The position numbers were made by a program, and so were the translations under genes. 64,000 bases of DNA from NCBI GenBank assembly GCA_947396885.1, contig OX377202.1:61468034-61532033 (forward strand), written 5' to 3'. Below, piece by piece: positions 1 to 12,540 of the stretch. The stretch comes from Heligmosomoides polygyrus polygyrus. Lineage: Eukaryota; Nematoda; Chromadorea; Rhabditida; Heligmosomidae. Each line of letters begins with the position of its first letter. The first letter of the stretch is position 1. Below the pieces are notes generated by a model. The model ran no database searches and was not told where the DNA came from. It was given only the letters and a program-made list of their open reading frames with translations.

Positions 1-3000
1 CTATGTTCTGAAATAATTAAAGCAGCATTTTAATTCTGTATTGGTTGTAGATCTATCCAATGTGCCGCTCAATCGTTCTCAAGAGCAGGAAGGTTTCGGA
101 GTTGTTCGATGGAGATCTCAGGCGACTATAAAGCCGTAGTGATCAAACAGGAAGTGGTCACATCATTCGAAGACTGAAATTTCCTCTCAACAAACTCTAA
201 TGACTGTGACAACAAGTTACAGAAACGATGAAATCTGGCTAACAAATGTCGGAATTCGTGAGAGCCGGCTCAGTTCTTCACGCAATAAATTGAAATGCAA
301 CATCAATTTACACCCCCCCCCCAGTTGGGAATGGAAAACGGATTGAAGGAGAAGAAGGATTTTTTTGCTGACGTTCGCGGCGACGTAGAAGATATCCTAT
401 GAATTTGCAGTGATATCGTCACTCCTGGAATTGGTCAGGACAGTTTAAGTAGTTCACCTGCGGGTAGTTTCTTTCTCGTACGATGACTTATCGCAAAGGT
501 TCACAACGGCCTCGGCATTTAAACAGACTCAATGTCCTGAAGAGGAAGATGCAAGAATGGTACGAGAATCCTCTCGTCATGTAGGTGGTGGTGCACACGC
601 GCTAATTGAAAGGGCTCAGGGATTGCTTCAATATGCACAAAAAAGCATTCGTCATGGTCTACGAATAATTAGGTCTCCATCCAGGAAATGTTTTTTATCA
701 CGCCGACATCAGTTTATGCTTGCAAAGATCAATAGCTGTCTAGCATTCGAACGATGCAGACTCTTGTCTTGATTTGGAGTTTCAGAGAGGTCCTCGCTAT
801 CGTCTTACTATTTCATGAAAGGACTACGTTCATCGTCTCCTTTCTCCATGACGTCCTTTCATTTTCGGCTCTTAATTAATTGGTGGGTTTGTGAGCAAGC
901 TCTGCGCTGTGACGAAACAAGAGGCCAGATATATAAAGTACGTCGATCTGAGAAGTTTTCGGTGCTTGTAAGATTGCCATAAAGAGGCCACGTTTGTGTC
1001 TGCTAAGGAAAATGGGCTTCGGTGGGAACAAACAAGGGCAGCGAAAATCATCCGCTGAACGTTTCCTGCAGACCACAAGAGGTACTCTTTCCAAAACTCT
1101 TTCCAGGGAGAATTATCACTGTGCGGACTGCATCAAACTCGGCGTACGCGACTCTAGAACGAAGCTTTGGAAGCTTTGATGCCCTCCTGATGCAAACGCT
1201 AAAGTTGGGAGCATTCTAGTGAATGATCAGCTGCTCTTCTTCATCTGAATGAGCAGACGTAGCGGCGACTCGCACAACCACGATAGCACAGCTGGTAGAC
1301 CACCTTGCTGTTGTTTTACTCTGCGGATAACGCAGAGCGAAGAAGCCAATTTGCGATGGGTAGGCCTCGTACACAGCCTTTCAGAGCTGCCTCGTCGCTT
1401 CGATTTGTTTCTGTAATCCGGTGTCTGCTTTTTTCTTGAAAAACCTTTTAAAAGCAGAAATGAAGCGCAAGAACGAAAGCTGTCTAAATATTCAGTCAGT
1501 GAAGCCCCTTACGATTTGGCTTAAATTTAAGAACATGAAGCATTAACAAAGACTGAGCAAGAAGGAGAAAGAAAGCTCATTGAATTAAAAAACGTTATTT
1601 GATTTCAGCGGCTGCTCTCGAAACGAAGCTCAGTTAGTGTCAGTCACTTTTTAGTCGACTTCACCCTAAACGTATGGTGGTGTGGTGCAGTAGCGTGGTG
1701 AGGTATTGCGTATTTCCCCAAAACTATTGCACTCCTTACCGATTGGCTTCTTCAGTCGACTAGTTCTCCAGCACAATTCCTTCTTTCCGTCCTGTGGCCT
1801 ACGAGTTCTCATGCAACGCCATAAGTATAAGCCAGATGATAGCAGTATCCTCATCGTGCTGAGGACGTTTCTGTACTCTCATTGTTCCAAGTATGTGTGC
1901 CTATGAGAGTTTTTATGAATGTATAGGAGTCTTGGGGTATACTGAACGTGTGGCTAGGTCGTTGAAGCAGAATGAATAGGTTTTCAGCCTTCAGCCCGTA
2001 TTCTCGCAGCATAGTTCCACCATCTGCTTTGTCTGTCCTTGACCAATCGCTATGATGATCAGTCAAAACGTAGTCTGGTTGCAAACGAATGAAGAAAACT
2101 GGGAGCATTCTAGAGGAATCCATGCGCCACATATGCTGTACTTCTCGCTTCTATTGAAACGGTGGTGAAGATTTCTGTGTTTGCCTTCAACAGAAGATAT
2201 CACGCTTTCATTACAGCCTCAATTATGTAGTCCGGCTAGGCGCCTGTTGATTGATTGCTGGAATTTCTGCGTTCCAAAAACACCTAACATTGTTAAGCCG
2301 ATGGTGAACAGCATAATCACAAACAATCTGGAGCGAAATCTAAACACTGCTGATACTGGTATGTTTACACCTAAAGAAGAAAAACGGCCTCATTTTTGAG
2401 TATGCGACAATGAATCTTCATACCTAGTACAATAGATCCTTCCACGCCTCCTTTAAACCCATGGTGTAGTTTCCTGAGGCTGCTGCTCGATTCACCGCTC
2501 AAATTGGAAATTGTTTGAGAAGCGACGCTGGTAGCTAGACCGAGAAAAGAATTGAATTGCTTCAGATGAGGCGCCTGAATCAGGAGGTCAAGATGAGCGT
2601 CTCCGCCTCAAACAAAATCGGGAAGCCTGCGTCCGCGAGGATGGCAGGAAAAGCTGTGAGTCCCGCTGCGAGGCGAAATGAGAGCAAGTGATTCCTCCCT
2701 TCCGCATCGCGCACTTCCTGGCGTCATTCCCAACAATATATGCACCCTTCATCAATTAGGATCACGCACTTGTGCTTCTCGCAGGGCACTCGAGCACACA
2801 ATGCTCGCAAATATTTCATGAGTTGGCGATGAAAAACGAGCCGAGACAAGGAGAGTGCTGCCTCCCGTTTCCAGCGAACATCGCCGCGACCTCGTATTTC
2901 CCCGGGGGCGCACACTTCAGGTCATAACTAGGTAATTAGGCTGTGGCTCATCCACTAAGACTTTTCCGCGGTCTCCGACTCCACCCATCATCGTACGGCA

Positions 3001-4219
3001 GACGTCGGAGGTGAGGGTTTCTGGACAACGCTCACCGTAACCTCGGATGCACTGGGCGCCGTGCTCAACTTCAGTGAAGGCGTGGCTGGATCGGGCGGAA
3101 TCCCTTGTCAGCCCCTCCCTCTCTCGACTTGCTCCGACTCACCGCCCAGGCGGCTATTCCTGCAGCCCGAACTGCTTGCGCTCGTTCTCCCTTCTACGTG
3201 ACACCAGCACTTAATCCCTGTGCAACCGTACGTGAGATGCCCTTTTAGCGCGTCATAGTAGTCGCTCGATTATGTCAGAGCATCTCCTGCGTGCAGGACT
3301 GCGACGGAATCTAGCGATGTTCTCAACTTTGGCTTAGGCTTCCTATCTATGTCGACGAGCATATATCTATGCAGGAGGAATATCTGCCGCCTAACCAGTA
3401 ATGCTGCTCGTAAAAACTCTCCTTATCCCAAAGCGCAGTAGAAACAGCTCCGCACCACGAATTCAATGCACGACTGGTTTCAGGATGAAAGCAAACTAAG
3501 GCTGAAGAACGTAGGTGACTCGCCGACAGTGAGCGCACACAGCACCTGCACTCGAAGATCTATCAACTATCGTCAACTACTTAATGTTTCAGTCACTTCA
3601 CCTCTGCAGGTTGATTGAACCTGATTGCTGAATGCGTACTTGGCCTACACAATAATCTGTAATGGCTAGCCGAGGTCCAAGTCAGAGTTTTCACCAGAAC
3701 AGAAAATGTGTTACCAATTAAGTGACCCTAAAAGGAGAGAGGGATCGCCACTTTTGGGCTCCACCGAACCCAAGATAAGCGCGCGTGCTGCTCATTCTTT
3801 GCAGTCAGGGACAGAAAGACAACTTGAGAAATCGCTTGAAAGCGGCCATTCGGGGCGAATTTTCTGCCCAGCTCGGGTTTCAGCTTAATCAACCCCTTTG
3901 CCTTGTTCAAGCATGCAGCGCGTGCAGCTGTTTGAACCGATTCTCTTGTTCTCCGAGAAATAACGCAGTAGCTGTGGGAACTTCCCACGTCAAAGCCGTG
4001 TTCTTCGATGTATCATTTCTACAGCTATAACACTAGCTATTGTCCTTTCCTTTAAAACATTTTCGGCTTCTTTCCAATACTGCATAATAGCTTTCAAATT
4101 CTAGCTCCTATGTAGTACGTGGACCCCCCACCACTGTGCTGAATTGAGGATGATTTCGTTTGCTCCGACTGCTATTAAGACAGGAAAGTCGTGATGAGAG
4201 TACCGCTTTCGAATTACAG
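1..4219. other. Unassigned region
   Basis: I see no gene, RNA or mobile element here that I can support. Open frames are short (under about 95 codons) on both strands and show no motif I recognise. A poly-C run lies near 307-316. The stretch 2940-3240 is clearly more GC-rich than its surroundings but has no long open frame. Exons of a host gene could be hidden here, since nematode exons are short, but nothing in the sequence singles one out. Confidence 0.5.
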
Positions 4220-4706
4220 ATGAGCCTCGTCCGTTCTCTTCTGCTTTGGTGCTCCATCGTCTGTATCACTCTCAGCTTCGTTCTCCAGGATCTTCCATTG
4301 GAGAGATTCGAGAGGAGTCATCCAAATCTTCCCTTCGAGCGACCGTCTCGTGCCGTGAGCCCCGCCTACTACTACGATTTTCTGTAAGTATCTTAATATG
4401 GTGGTAGTTAGATAACGCTGAACTATGAGTAGAGGATACTTCGGAAGGGATCCGATCCATCTACCTTCTCGGATGATGTGGGAGTATTTGCTGCTGAAAG
4501 CCTTGTTGAATTCTGTTGAACGGAGTCTGTTGATGATGAGAGAGTACGTGGAAGTATCGTTGAAATTTCCTGTTAGATTCGATAGACCACGACGAAAGAT
4601 TTTGTTGCAGGTTGCAAACGCATCTGTCTGCTACTATTGAGACGCAGAATCAGATTCCGCCTATGCAGCTTTTGTGCTTTTCAGTTCCTTTTTGGAGGAT
4701 GACTAA
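4220..4706 (+). CDS. Candidate two-exon gene for a small secreted peptide
   Basis: Exon 1 runs 4220-4383 from an ATG directly after TTACAG, which could be a trans- or cis-splice acceptor. It ends at a consensus donor, CT|GTAAGTATC. A 301-bp intron ends in GCTTTTCAG, and exon 2 (4685-4706) keeps the frame and stops at TAA after seven residues. The joined product is 61 residues. It starts with MSLVRSLLLWCSIVCITLSF, a convincing signal peptide, followed by an acidic and aromatic tail that includes PAYYYDFL and ends SFLEDD. There are no cysteines after the signal region and no clear dibasic cleavage sites, so a neuropeptide precursor is possible but not shown. I do not recognise the family. What is seen: signal peptide, donor, acceptor and phase match. 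What is inferred: that it is transcribed. Confidence 0.4.
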
Positions 4707-7240
4707 GCGTATTCGAAGTGGACAGGCCACAGCACTCCTGTGAAATGTGGACGGAAATACAGAGGAATATGGAGGCACATGGGGGAAGAGACTGTTTAAG
4801 TTATTCCTTCATTTAATGTGGATGGATTGTGGCTAGGAAAAATAGAAAAGTGTGTTATTAACTCACTTGAAGAAGGCTTCATCTCTCATGGAGAATCTCG
4901 ATTGGCTGACGCGTCATCTACGTACAGGAATAGCCCCCATTCTGAATCCTTGAGAAGGCGGCGGTTCCTCGAGAAAGAACATGCTCAATAATTAAGGAGG
5001 GGCCATAAACATCTTCTCTGACATTGTACATTGTGCGGGCTAATTTTCACCTTTGTGCCATGAGAATACGGGAACGACATGTTACGTGCATCCAGTTTGA
5101 GGCACCAAATACTATGACTTGAAAAACTAGTGCAAAACGTGTGCACAAGCGAAGCATTTGAACGCACTGCCTTTTTGGACATGAGTACTTTCAGTAACGA
5201 GGTCTTGATTTTGCGACATCAGTTTGACAGATTGACATAGGAAGGCCATTAGTCGGAAGTGAAACAAGTGTAACCGGTTGTAAGAACCGGTTGCCATAGC
5301 CCCACTTCCGACTAATGGATTTCTCGAAATCCCTCCGGAATCTGTAACCATTGCTTCCGTTAGTGGACGACTTTCGCCGATCTAGGAATTTCAGACAAAT
5401 CTAACCATAAGTTTTTCTCTGGAAGGCGGATGGTACTAGTGAGCCGTTTAGCGACAATCGCAACTCTCTTCCACATTGGAACACTAAGGAAAACGTTGTT
5501 CAAAATGTTGGCGACCACCCTCAACAAAACCATCGCTACGTCTGTCGTCTCGTTCATGTGGAGTACAATATTTGAGTGAAAAGACAAGAAATGTTCGCTG
5601 ACGCCACGCATTCCTTGCAGCCTTATGGGGAATCTTCCGCTGTAATGATTCGGGGGTATCAACAATGACCTCTAGCAAGCCTATGGAAGGGTAGCTTCTT
5701 CTCATGCATTCTAATGGCGTATAGTTCAATGACATGGGCCGACATCCCCAACAGATTCACTTTGAGTTCACTTATTATAAATAAACCAGGTGACACCTAG
5801 CGGTCTGCTTCTGGCCAACGTTGTTGACGCAGCAGTGGCGTCATTCCGCATCCCAGTCGCAACGAGGAGTTTTGAAAGAGTCGTCGGGTCAAACAGCTGC
5901 GGTCAGCGTCAAGGTGCACAATCTTATAACCACCCAAGTGCTCGGAGAACCGCCCACGTTGGTTTTAGCCTACTGCACATGACCTTTCATGAAAGTTGAT
6001 TTGGCGAAAAAAAAACCCGTTAAAGTTCACTGACAGCCTCCTTACTGACAGTAGATGTTCTCTATTAGTTGTTGCCCATCTAGTGAAATTCACCTTCCCA
6101 AAATATGTTCTTCATGAACTCGCAGTCGTCTTCCACTTCCTTTTTCTGCTCCGCTTCGCTCGCCAAACATCGACGCTGCAGTAGAACTAGGAGTCTGCGA
6201 TGTCGTCTGAAAAACAAGAGGACCGGGTGCATTCATCAAGGAGTATGCCCTCTAATCCTCGGCACAGTCGGTGTGACCACACTTTCGAGAACCTTTTCCG
6301 TCGTTCCTCTTGGAATGAGTGCGCGAGTTACCGCATGGTCGGGCATTTCTTCCCTATCAAGACAATGCAATATCCGACACCAGAATGGCATATGTGTACT
6401 GGCACCAATGTCGACCGAAATGTAATTCTATGCAAGAATTATCCCGTCTACTTGAGGAACAATTATAGAAGAGGGAAATATTGAAGGTGTCAGCAGTAGC
6501 AGAGATATGGAACTTGAGCCAGGGAGCAGCTGAGTGGGATGGCATCTTCTCTACTAGATGTGCTCAATCTGCCACCAAAGCTTAGACGTAGCAGCTATCG
6601 GCAGCAAGTCTTTCGAGTTTTTGACGATGAAAGCACAGGGAAGGAGAAAATCACCCACTTGATAGATAATCGAAGGAGTTGACATGGTGGACAGTGCAGA
6701 GTTTACGAAGAACTGGATGCGTCCCGAATTATGGGATGGATCCCATTCCTTTCGGGAGACTAGCGCTTCATCTCTTAACGCTCTCCTGCTGCTTTTTTGT
6801 CTTGAAGTACAAAAAGTCGAAGATGCGAGCTACAAGCGAAGTCGTGGAGCTCCACACATTGCAGCGCATAAATAACCTCACCCTCAGCCGAGTTAATCCG
6901 TCCACACCTAGCAGTGAAAAGCTTCTGAAGCACCACGATCTCTCCTATTATGTCTACGCTGCTCTCGCTCTGTATTGTAAGGCTTTGTTACAAATGGCGA
7001 TTCGTGCTTTGTATGCTGCGGTGGAGACTGCAAAGCTAAAATTTAAGTGCACATCAGTCCCAGTTAGAGCTGTAGGACAGCATCAAACTACCACGCTCAA
7101 CAAATTTCTGATGTGTCACGTTTTCGGAATGAATCTGATCACCGTCCAAAATAGGTTAATGTGCTTTGCTACAACTCATATGCGAGAGCTTCCATCTTGC
7201 TCGACATCATTTTCGAGTTGTATTTGCAGCCTGTAGTATA
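4707..7240. other. Unassigned region with one hairpin and one long anonymous ORF
   Basis: No recognisable gene. The longest open frame on either strand is on + at 6679-7236 (185 codons, TTG at its left edge). It has a hydrophobic leucine/cysteine stretch near its start but no family I can name. It ends five bases before the long inverted-repeat element starting at 7241. A hairpin at 5246-5318 is listed separately. The rest holds only short open frames. Confidence 0.4.
5246..5318. repeat. Small perfect hairpin, MITE-like
   Basis: CCATTAGTCGGAAGTG at 5246-5261 is mirrored exactly by CACTTCCGACTAATGG at 5303-5318. An inner second stem, AACCGGTT, is repeated as its own palindrome on both sides of a 5-bp loop. 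The total length of about 73 bp with a perfect 16-bp outer stem suits a very short inverted-repeat element or its remnant. No coding potential. Confidence 0.6.
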
Positions 7241-8057
7241 CAATACCGCTCCTAGTTCGTGAGCAATCTTTGCGACAGATTTTTCCGTCGCAAACCGTCG
7301 CAGTGCCATAACTTCGTTCAAATTCAGTTATATGAAAATTAAATTGCGCCATGGATTCATTTCCCTCCTACCAATCCAACTCCCTGAATGAACTGTAGAA
7401 TTCATTTCCCTCCTACCAATCCAACTCCCTGAATGAACTGTAGAATTGACTACTCTTGATCCAGTTATGGAGCTCGTCCTCTCAAATGTCCACTTATTGA
7501 TTTACAATCCTCCGCGAGCGCCACTGGTCCATCTTTGTAGAGCTAAAGAGTTTATGAAAGTATCCCGTCACGAACGTCTCTATCAGAACTGTGTTTCGGC
7601 GAGTGCGGCCATCATTATGATAGTAGATATTGAAAGTTAATCAAGTTTGAAGCGTCTGCCTGTCCGTACTATAAAATTTCGTAAACAAGGCTTATAAAAA
7701 GTCAGGATTCTCTACTTTCTTCGGGGAATTTACACTTATTGCGTTTAGGGCATCTCTGTGGTAATGAACTCCACTAAATTTGAATAAGATTTCTCCCCTA
7801 TTTAATCATCTTTAATTTTGGACCGGATGAGTATGGAAGCCAAGCTCTTCCTGATCTACAATAGACCACTAGCGCTTTGTCATCTAAAAAGCAACAAAGA
7901 TTATCGGTCATCATGAAGTAGACTTCTATGGGAACAAACTTCGACGAAAACGCAGGCAATATTTGCTCCAGCCGCTAGCTCATTCATGAAGAAGTTTCCT
8001 CAAGTATAAATTGAACATCGTTTTTCAGCTTATCGCAAACTTGTCACAGACCTAATA

Positions 8058-8814
8058 TTGTCCGTATTCAAGATGGTAACCATTTCCACCTCTTACGCTG
8101 TAGAGAACAGTTTGGGGCTGCGATTCGACCCGAGCGGGGCCAGGGCGGCGTATCTGCCACGCCCTCAGCTGGGTGCGCAAATCAGCGGAGTTATACCGCT
8201 CCTACCGGGGGCAGACATAACTCCAGCCGCGCGAACCCCCTGGCGTCGCGCACGGTGCGCGGCGAAATTGAACGAGTTGTCGCGTCCGATGCTTCCGACG
8301 GCTAGAAACGCTTCCTACAGGGACATGCGGCACGCCCTTGCCTTATTTCAACGTCTCTTGGAGATGGTATATGAATGTGGTTTCAATAGGACGATCAGCG
8401 ACAGTTTATACAGGGATCCTGGTCATGTGGATGGTTTTTAGCGTCAGTATTTGCCATCTGCAACTTCTTTGGTCAATTTTTGCCCGTGATTATGGTTATA
8501 CTACGGAAAAAGGCCACTATCACCCATTCTCGGATCAATTGTCCTACTGCAGACTTTTGCCTACCACATTCTGTGTGATTTTAAGTTCCTTGCTAGAAAT
8601 GTGGTCTGGGAGCTTAAACACTGAAAATATTTCATGTTCCGCGGCCAACCATGCGTCACCGAGCGCACGTCCGCGTTTCAACGCGGCGACGTCGCGTTGG
8701 AGTTATGTCCTGGAGCCCCGCTCCTACACACTCGTTAGATCATTTTGCAGGCGACATTGTAGAATATACATAAAATCAGCAGAAGAAGGAAATGAACTTC
8801 TACATCAGAATTGA
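8058..8814 (+). other. GC-rich patch with overlapping anonymous ORFs
   Basis: Two overlapping + frames (8058-8441, 127 codons; 8338-8814, 158 codons) lie over a GC-rich patch that stands out from its AT-rich surroundings. Neither shows a family I recognise. The DNA at 8187-8226 has a short inverted repeat (GGAGTTATACC near GACATAACTCC), and a related GGAGTTATGTC recurs at about 8699. This points to repeat DNA rather than a gene. I do not call a protein here. Confidence 0.25.
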
Positions 8815-8899
8815 AAATGAACTTCTACAAATTGGAATAGGTGGGCATACTATTTTCATAAATGATTCCTAGGAAAGATTTTCAAGTAAAAACAAAGTA

Positions 8900-10900
8900 A
8901 AAAGGTTCTAGTCACTCTTCAAATGGATTTTTTTTGTAACATTCGGAAAAACCATGAGCAGATTTTTGAAAATTCTTTAGGCTAAATGCAAGACATTGGG
9001 AGGACAAATGAAAACAAACCGTTCGTTGTCCTCACTCACGGCTCACTATTCTTGTAAGCAAATATTGCAAACAGCAAACATTTTTTGCTTTTGAAATCAA
9101 ATAAAAACAAAACTTAACTAAGCTACCACTTAATTTAACTTTCTAATTTTCAAGACATAACAGCTTTAAAAGATTAGCAAATGTAAAAATCCACTCTTCT
9201 CAGAGTTGTTATACTTAGAAGTGTTTTTGTAGTGAATTTCAGGGCGGTTTGTTTTTTTCACTCACGGCTCCATACTCTTCTAAACGAAATTTATGCTTTT
9301 GAAGTCAAGGTGAACGTCTTCCAAATCAAAACCAGGGATGTTTTTTCTTCGTACTGCTAAACTACAAGCTCTCCAAGATAGTTAAAATAATCTATTGTTC
9401 AAGGAAAAGGAAAGGAAAAAGTTCAACTTCTTTAATTTTTCTGTTTTTCTGTTCGAAAAAAGTGTACCTGTATATAATAACCTGTATATAATAGTAAAGT
9501 GTACCTGTATGTAATAACTGTATAAAGGTTTCATTTAAAAAATAATAAATCAAATTTTATTTTAAAGCATAAAAAGGCAGCAACCGTTTAGTGCAGTAGA
9601 AGATGGGATCGCTCCATGCACTGGAAAAATTCGTCGCGATATTTATCTGCTTTATAAATGCTAATGCTGATTACATGAAGCACCAAAAAGAGGATATGTG
9701 CGTTCTTTACAAATGTTTTTAATGGATTGTTTACAGGCGTGAAACTCCATGCAAACAGAAATTTCGCTACCAATTGACTAAAGATCGCTGACAAGGGCTG
9801 AAGCAATTTTTTCTCCTGGCATTACAAAATGGCCGCCTTGCTGCTTTTTGGAACAAGTTTTGAACCAGTATTTTTCCTTAAAAATGTATATTTTTAAAAT
9901 TTCAAGCAATGCGTTCACATATTGAGGAGGAGGTATTAGTGTTTGTTGTAGTCTAGTTAGCTTTGTTAAGAAGAGGGTCCAATTTGATTTGAAGTATCTA
10001 ATTTTACGTGAAAATGATATAACTACATATGGAATGTTAAAGGATAAAGGATAAAGGACGGCGTTACTCAATCCCTTCTGGGATGCGCCAGCGCATTCTA
10101 CTTCTACGGGATGTCGTGGAGGCGACATGAATGCGTATTTGGCCATACAATGACTTGCGGTGGCCAGCCGATGAACAAGTCAGCGCTCTATCCTTCCCAG
10201 ACAAGTCTGGTACCAATTCGCCGACCCCGGAGGGATGGAAGGCTTGGTTGGCCTGGGCGGGAAATCCGAACCAGGAACCTGGTATCGGGTGCACGCGACA
10301 GTCGCGCCTCCTCCGACTGCGCTACACGCGCTCATTCCTGAACATATGGAATGTTAGCCAGAATATTATCAGGAAAGACATGTAGAAACTGGAAGTTTTT
10401 TGTTCAAACTAAAGAGAAACTGTTGTGTTAAAATATTTCAATTTTAATCTGGCAGTTTAAATCCGACATAATTTTTGAACTAACCAAATAAATAAGAAGT
10501 TTGGAGTTTCTCAGGTGCAAAGATAGGATCGAGGTTGACTTCAAAGGCGAAGGATGAACGTCGAAGGGTTCCCAAAGATCGGTAAGTGTTGTTTTATTGC
10601 TCCGCTGGAGTATCACATTGCCAGTGGGTATGGCAACGAGGTGCGAACCACATAGGGGCCACCGATGATCCCCCCACCGAGCGCTGGGCTCAGGCTGATT
10701 ACAGCGCTCGGCGGCGGGTCTCGTAATTCGACTGCCTGCAAAAAGGGTGAAATATCTGATTATCTGATTATGGTGATTATACTGTTAGAGAGCTGATGTT
10801 GCCGTTAGCCCAGCAACTTAACCATTTTCTCAGACAGAAACAACCCGAAGAACAAATGAAGGAAAACGTGTGAAAGTCGCGAAGTTGTGTCTCTGTAAGC
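8900..10900. repeat. AT-rich interspersed repeat (family A), copy inside element 1
   Basis: Aligns by eye with 13600-16200 over most of its length. Shared blocks include TTAGCAAATGTAAAAATC, TTGTTTACAGGCGTGAAACT, TATTATCAGGAAAGACATGT and CTGGAGTATCACA. No open frame of note. Shorter relatives, recognisable by a GAGATCG(C)..CATGCAC block and by repeated TCCAATTTGA / AAATCAAA words, are found near 24150-24620, 28640-29440, 39060-40270 and 53900-54480. The family carries no coding motif and its mode of movement is not visible. Confidence 0.6.
10025..10356 (-). mobile_element. tRNA-derived SINE, copy 1, with 15-bp target duplication
   Basis: Read on the minus strand, the element begins near 10341 with a tRNA-like head. 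It has an A box (TAGCGCAGTCGG) and a B box (GGTTCGGATTT), and ends in a short (CCTTTAT)n tail at 10040. The 15-bp word ACATATGGAATGTTA flanks it at 10025-10039 and 10342-10356. The paralogous repeat at 15675-15689 has this word once, followed by the same downstream sequence, so it preserves the empty site. The Pol III boxes, tail and target duplication together identify a SINE. Its movement would depend on a LINE partner; the RTE family in this window is a possible but unproven one. Confidence 0.85.
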
Positions 10901-11240
10901 CTCCGTCGCCCTAAAATGGCAGCTCGAGTTAAGTTGAGTTAGTCAAATTAGAAAATGCTGATTTTCGGTGACGTCATCGTCAGCACACGCTCGTCCTAGA
11001 GCGCCCACTTCCTCGATGCGAAATTGTCAAAAATTAATTTTTTTCGAAATAGGTCAAGATTGACATTATTCGATAGAGCTTTTTGTGGGTCTTGTTGGAA
11101 GTGTCGAAAACTCAAATATGGGAGAGCAAGGGCGGAAGATTTCTTTGAGGTTTGTTGAGAACCTGAAATTTGCCGACAACTGCCGGGCCTGTACAACACT
11201 GGGAAAGAAATGGCGTTCAACTTCTCATGATAAATGAGCT
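10901..11240. other. Linker between the AT-rich repeat and the right arm of element 1
   Basis: An anonymous minus frame (10996-11220, 74 codons) is the longest open stretch and shows no motif. Nothing else is visible. It probably belongs to the body of the long inverted-repeat element. Confidence 0.35.
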
Positions 11241-11703
11241 AGTTCCTTCGTGATGTTTGCTGTTAACTAGGAATTGAGGCTGAACTTCGAAGAATCCATG
11301 TCATAGTATGAACATGCCGACACTTCAAACTCCGTACACTTCGCAGTGTCTGCTATCAACGTGATGGCCACGCTTTATAAAACACAGACACAAATCTGAT
11401 AGAGAAAGTTCGTGATGGGATACTTTTATAAACTGTTTAGCTTTATAAACATGGACCAATGGCGCTCGCAGAGGGTCGTAGATCAATTAGCGGACGTTTG
11501 AGAGGACGAGCTCCACAACTGGATCAAGAGTATCCAATTCCGCAGTTCATTTAGGTGGTTGGATTGGTAGGAGGAAGATGAATCCAACGGTGCAATTTAG
11601 TTTTCATATAATTGAATTTGAACGAAGTTATGACACTGCGACGGTTTGCAACGGAAAAACCTGTCGCAAAGCGTCGATTGTTCTCGAGTTAGGAGCGGTA
11701 TTG

Positions 11704-12385
11704 TAGGTCACCGGATGTTCTTCGGCACAGTTAGGCAAACAATCTCATCTGCAATTCATGAGCATGAGAACGTGCAGTTAATACATTAAGAGACAAATTC
11801 AACTTCAGTAGATGTTTTGGGCTATCTAATTTTGAGCTCACCATCCTCCCCCGCTCACGTCATCGTGATTACCGTCGGGAAAGGTCACCGTCCCTTGGTC
11901 GTCGTTGGCGACGTGCGCTTTTGTGGCGTACAATTAGCTGCTTACTGTCTAGTGAAAGCCTTCAGAGACCATCAATTAGGTGCAGTGAGTGATAAGTGAT
12001 CGCTCTGTGGACGCCAACTTAATGCGGCGCAGTGATGTCAGCTGAAGCGAGGCCCGACTGCTAGTTATCGGGCTAAGGCGAAGCATCTTCTGAGAGTGGT
12101 CCCGGTGAGTCGGCGCGCGGCAATCTCGCTCCTACAAGCTCGCTCTTGTTAATGCGAGCGTAGGAGTGCTGAGGCGAAGTCCCCTGCACGAGTGGTCTCT
12201 CCAAGTTCCTAGCCGTAGCGTGGAGTAGCGACATTGTACGAGATGAATGATCCCACAAGCCACACTTGCCCGGCGTCCTAGCGCTTCGCTAAAAACTGCG
12301 TCGAAACATTAGGACGGGAGAAGACTGGAAATCGCAGAACACTTTCCAGTCCCCGATTGTGTAGCTCCATCGTGTGTTGTGCATA
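11704..12385. other. Spacer between the two long inverted-repeat elements
   Basis: Unassigned sequence. Part of it (12000-12290) is more GC-rich. Only short open frames (about 60 codons) are present, with no recognised motif. Confidence 0.35.
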
Positions 12386-12540
12386 CAATACCGCTCCTAA
12401 TTCGTGTACAGTCGACGCTTTGCGACAGATTTTTCCGTCGCAAACCGTCGCAATCACAAACCTTCGTTCATGCGATCCTACTAAAATAAAACCTACACTG
12501 AACGATTTCTCGCATTGGCGCAAATCCATTGGAATGTGAA

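Larger units (their letters stand above)
7241..11703. mobile_element. Long inverted-repeat element with CAATACCG tips, copy 1
   Basis: The left end reads TA|CAATACCGCTCCTAG and the right end CTAACTCC... reversed, i.e. GGAGCGGTATTG|TA, so mirror-image tips sit inside a TA on each side. The arms (about 7241-7640 and 11300-11703) align as inverted repeats with moderate divergence. They share for example CGACAGATTTTTCCGTCGC and GAGCTCGTCCTCTCAAA. The left arm goes on to about 7900 and matches the right arm of the second copy. The interior holds a GC-rich patch (8110-8290), an AT-rich repeat (about 8900-10900) and a SINE. No transposase is visible, so it would be non-autonomous. TA flanks suggest an IS630/Tc1/mariner-type mover; that class assignment is inference. 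A 45-bp tandem duplication lies in the left arm (7355-7444). Confidence 0.6.

Noticed and set aside
6679..7236. 185-codon + ORF as a host gene
   Set aside because: Starts at TTG, no recognised domain, no splice signals, next to an element end. Kept only as a note.
8058..8441. GC-rich 127-codon ORF as a transferred gene
   Set aside because: Composition differs from its neighbours, but there is no domain. The patch contains short inverted repeats and lies inside a repeat element, so repeat origin is simpler.
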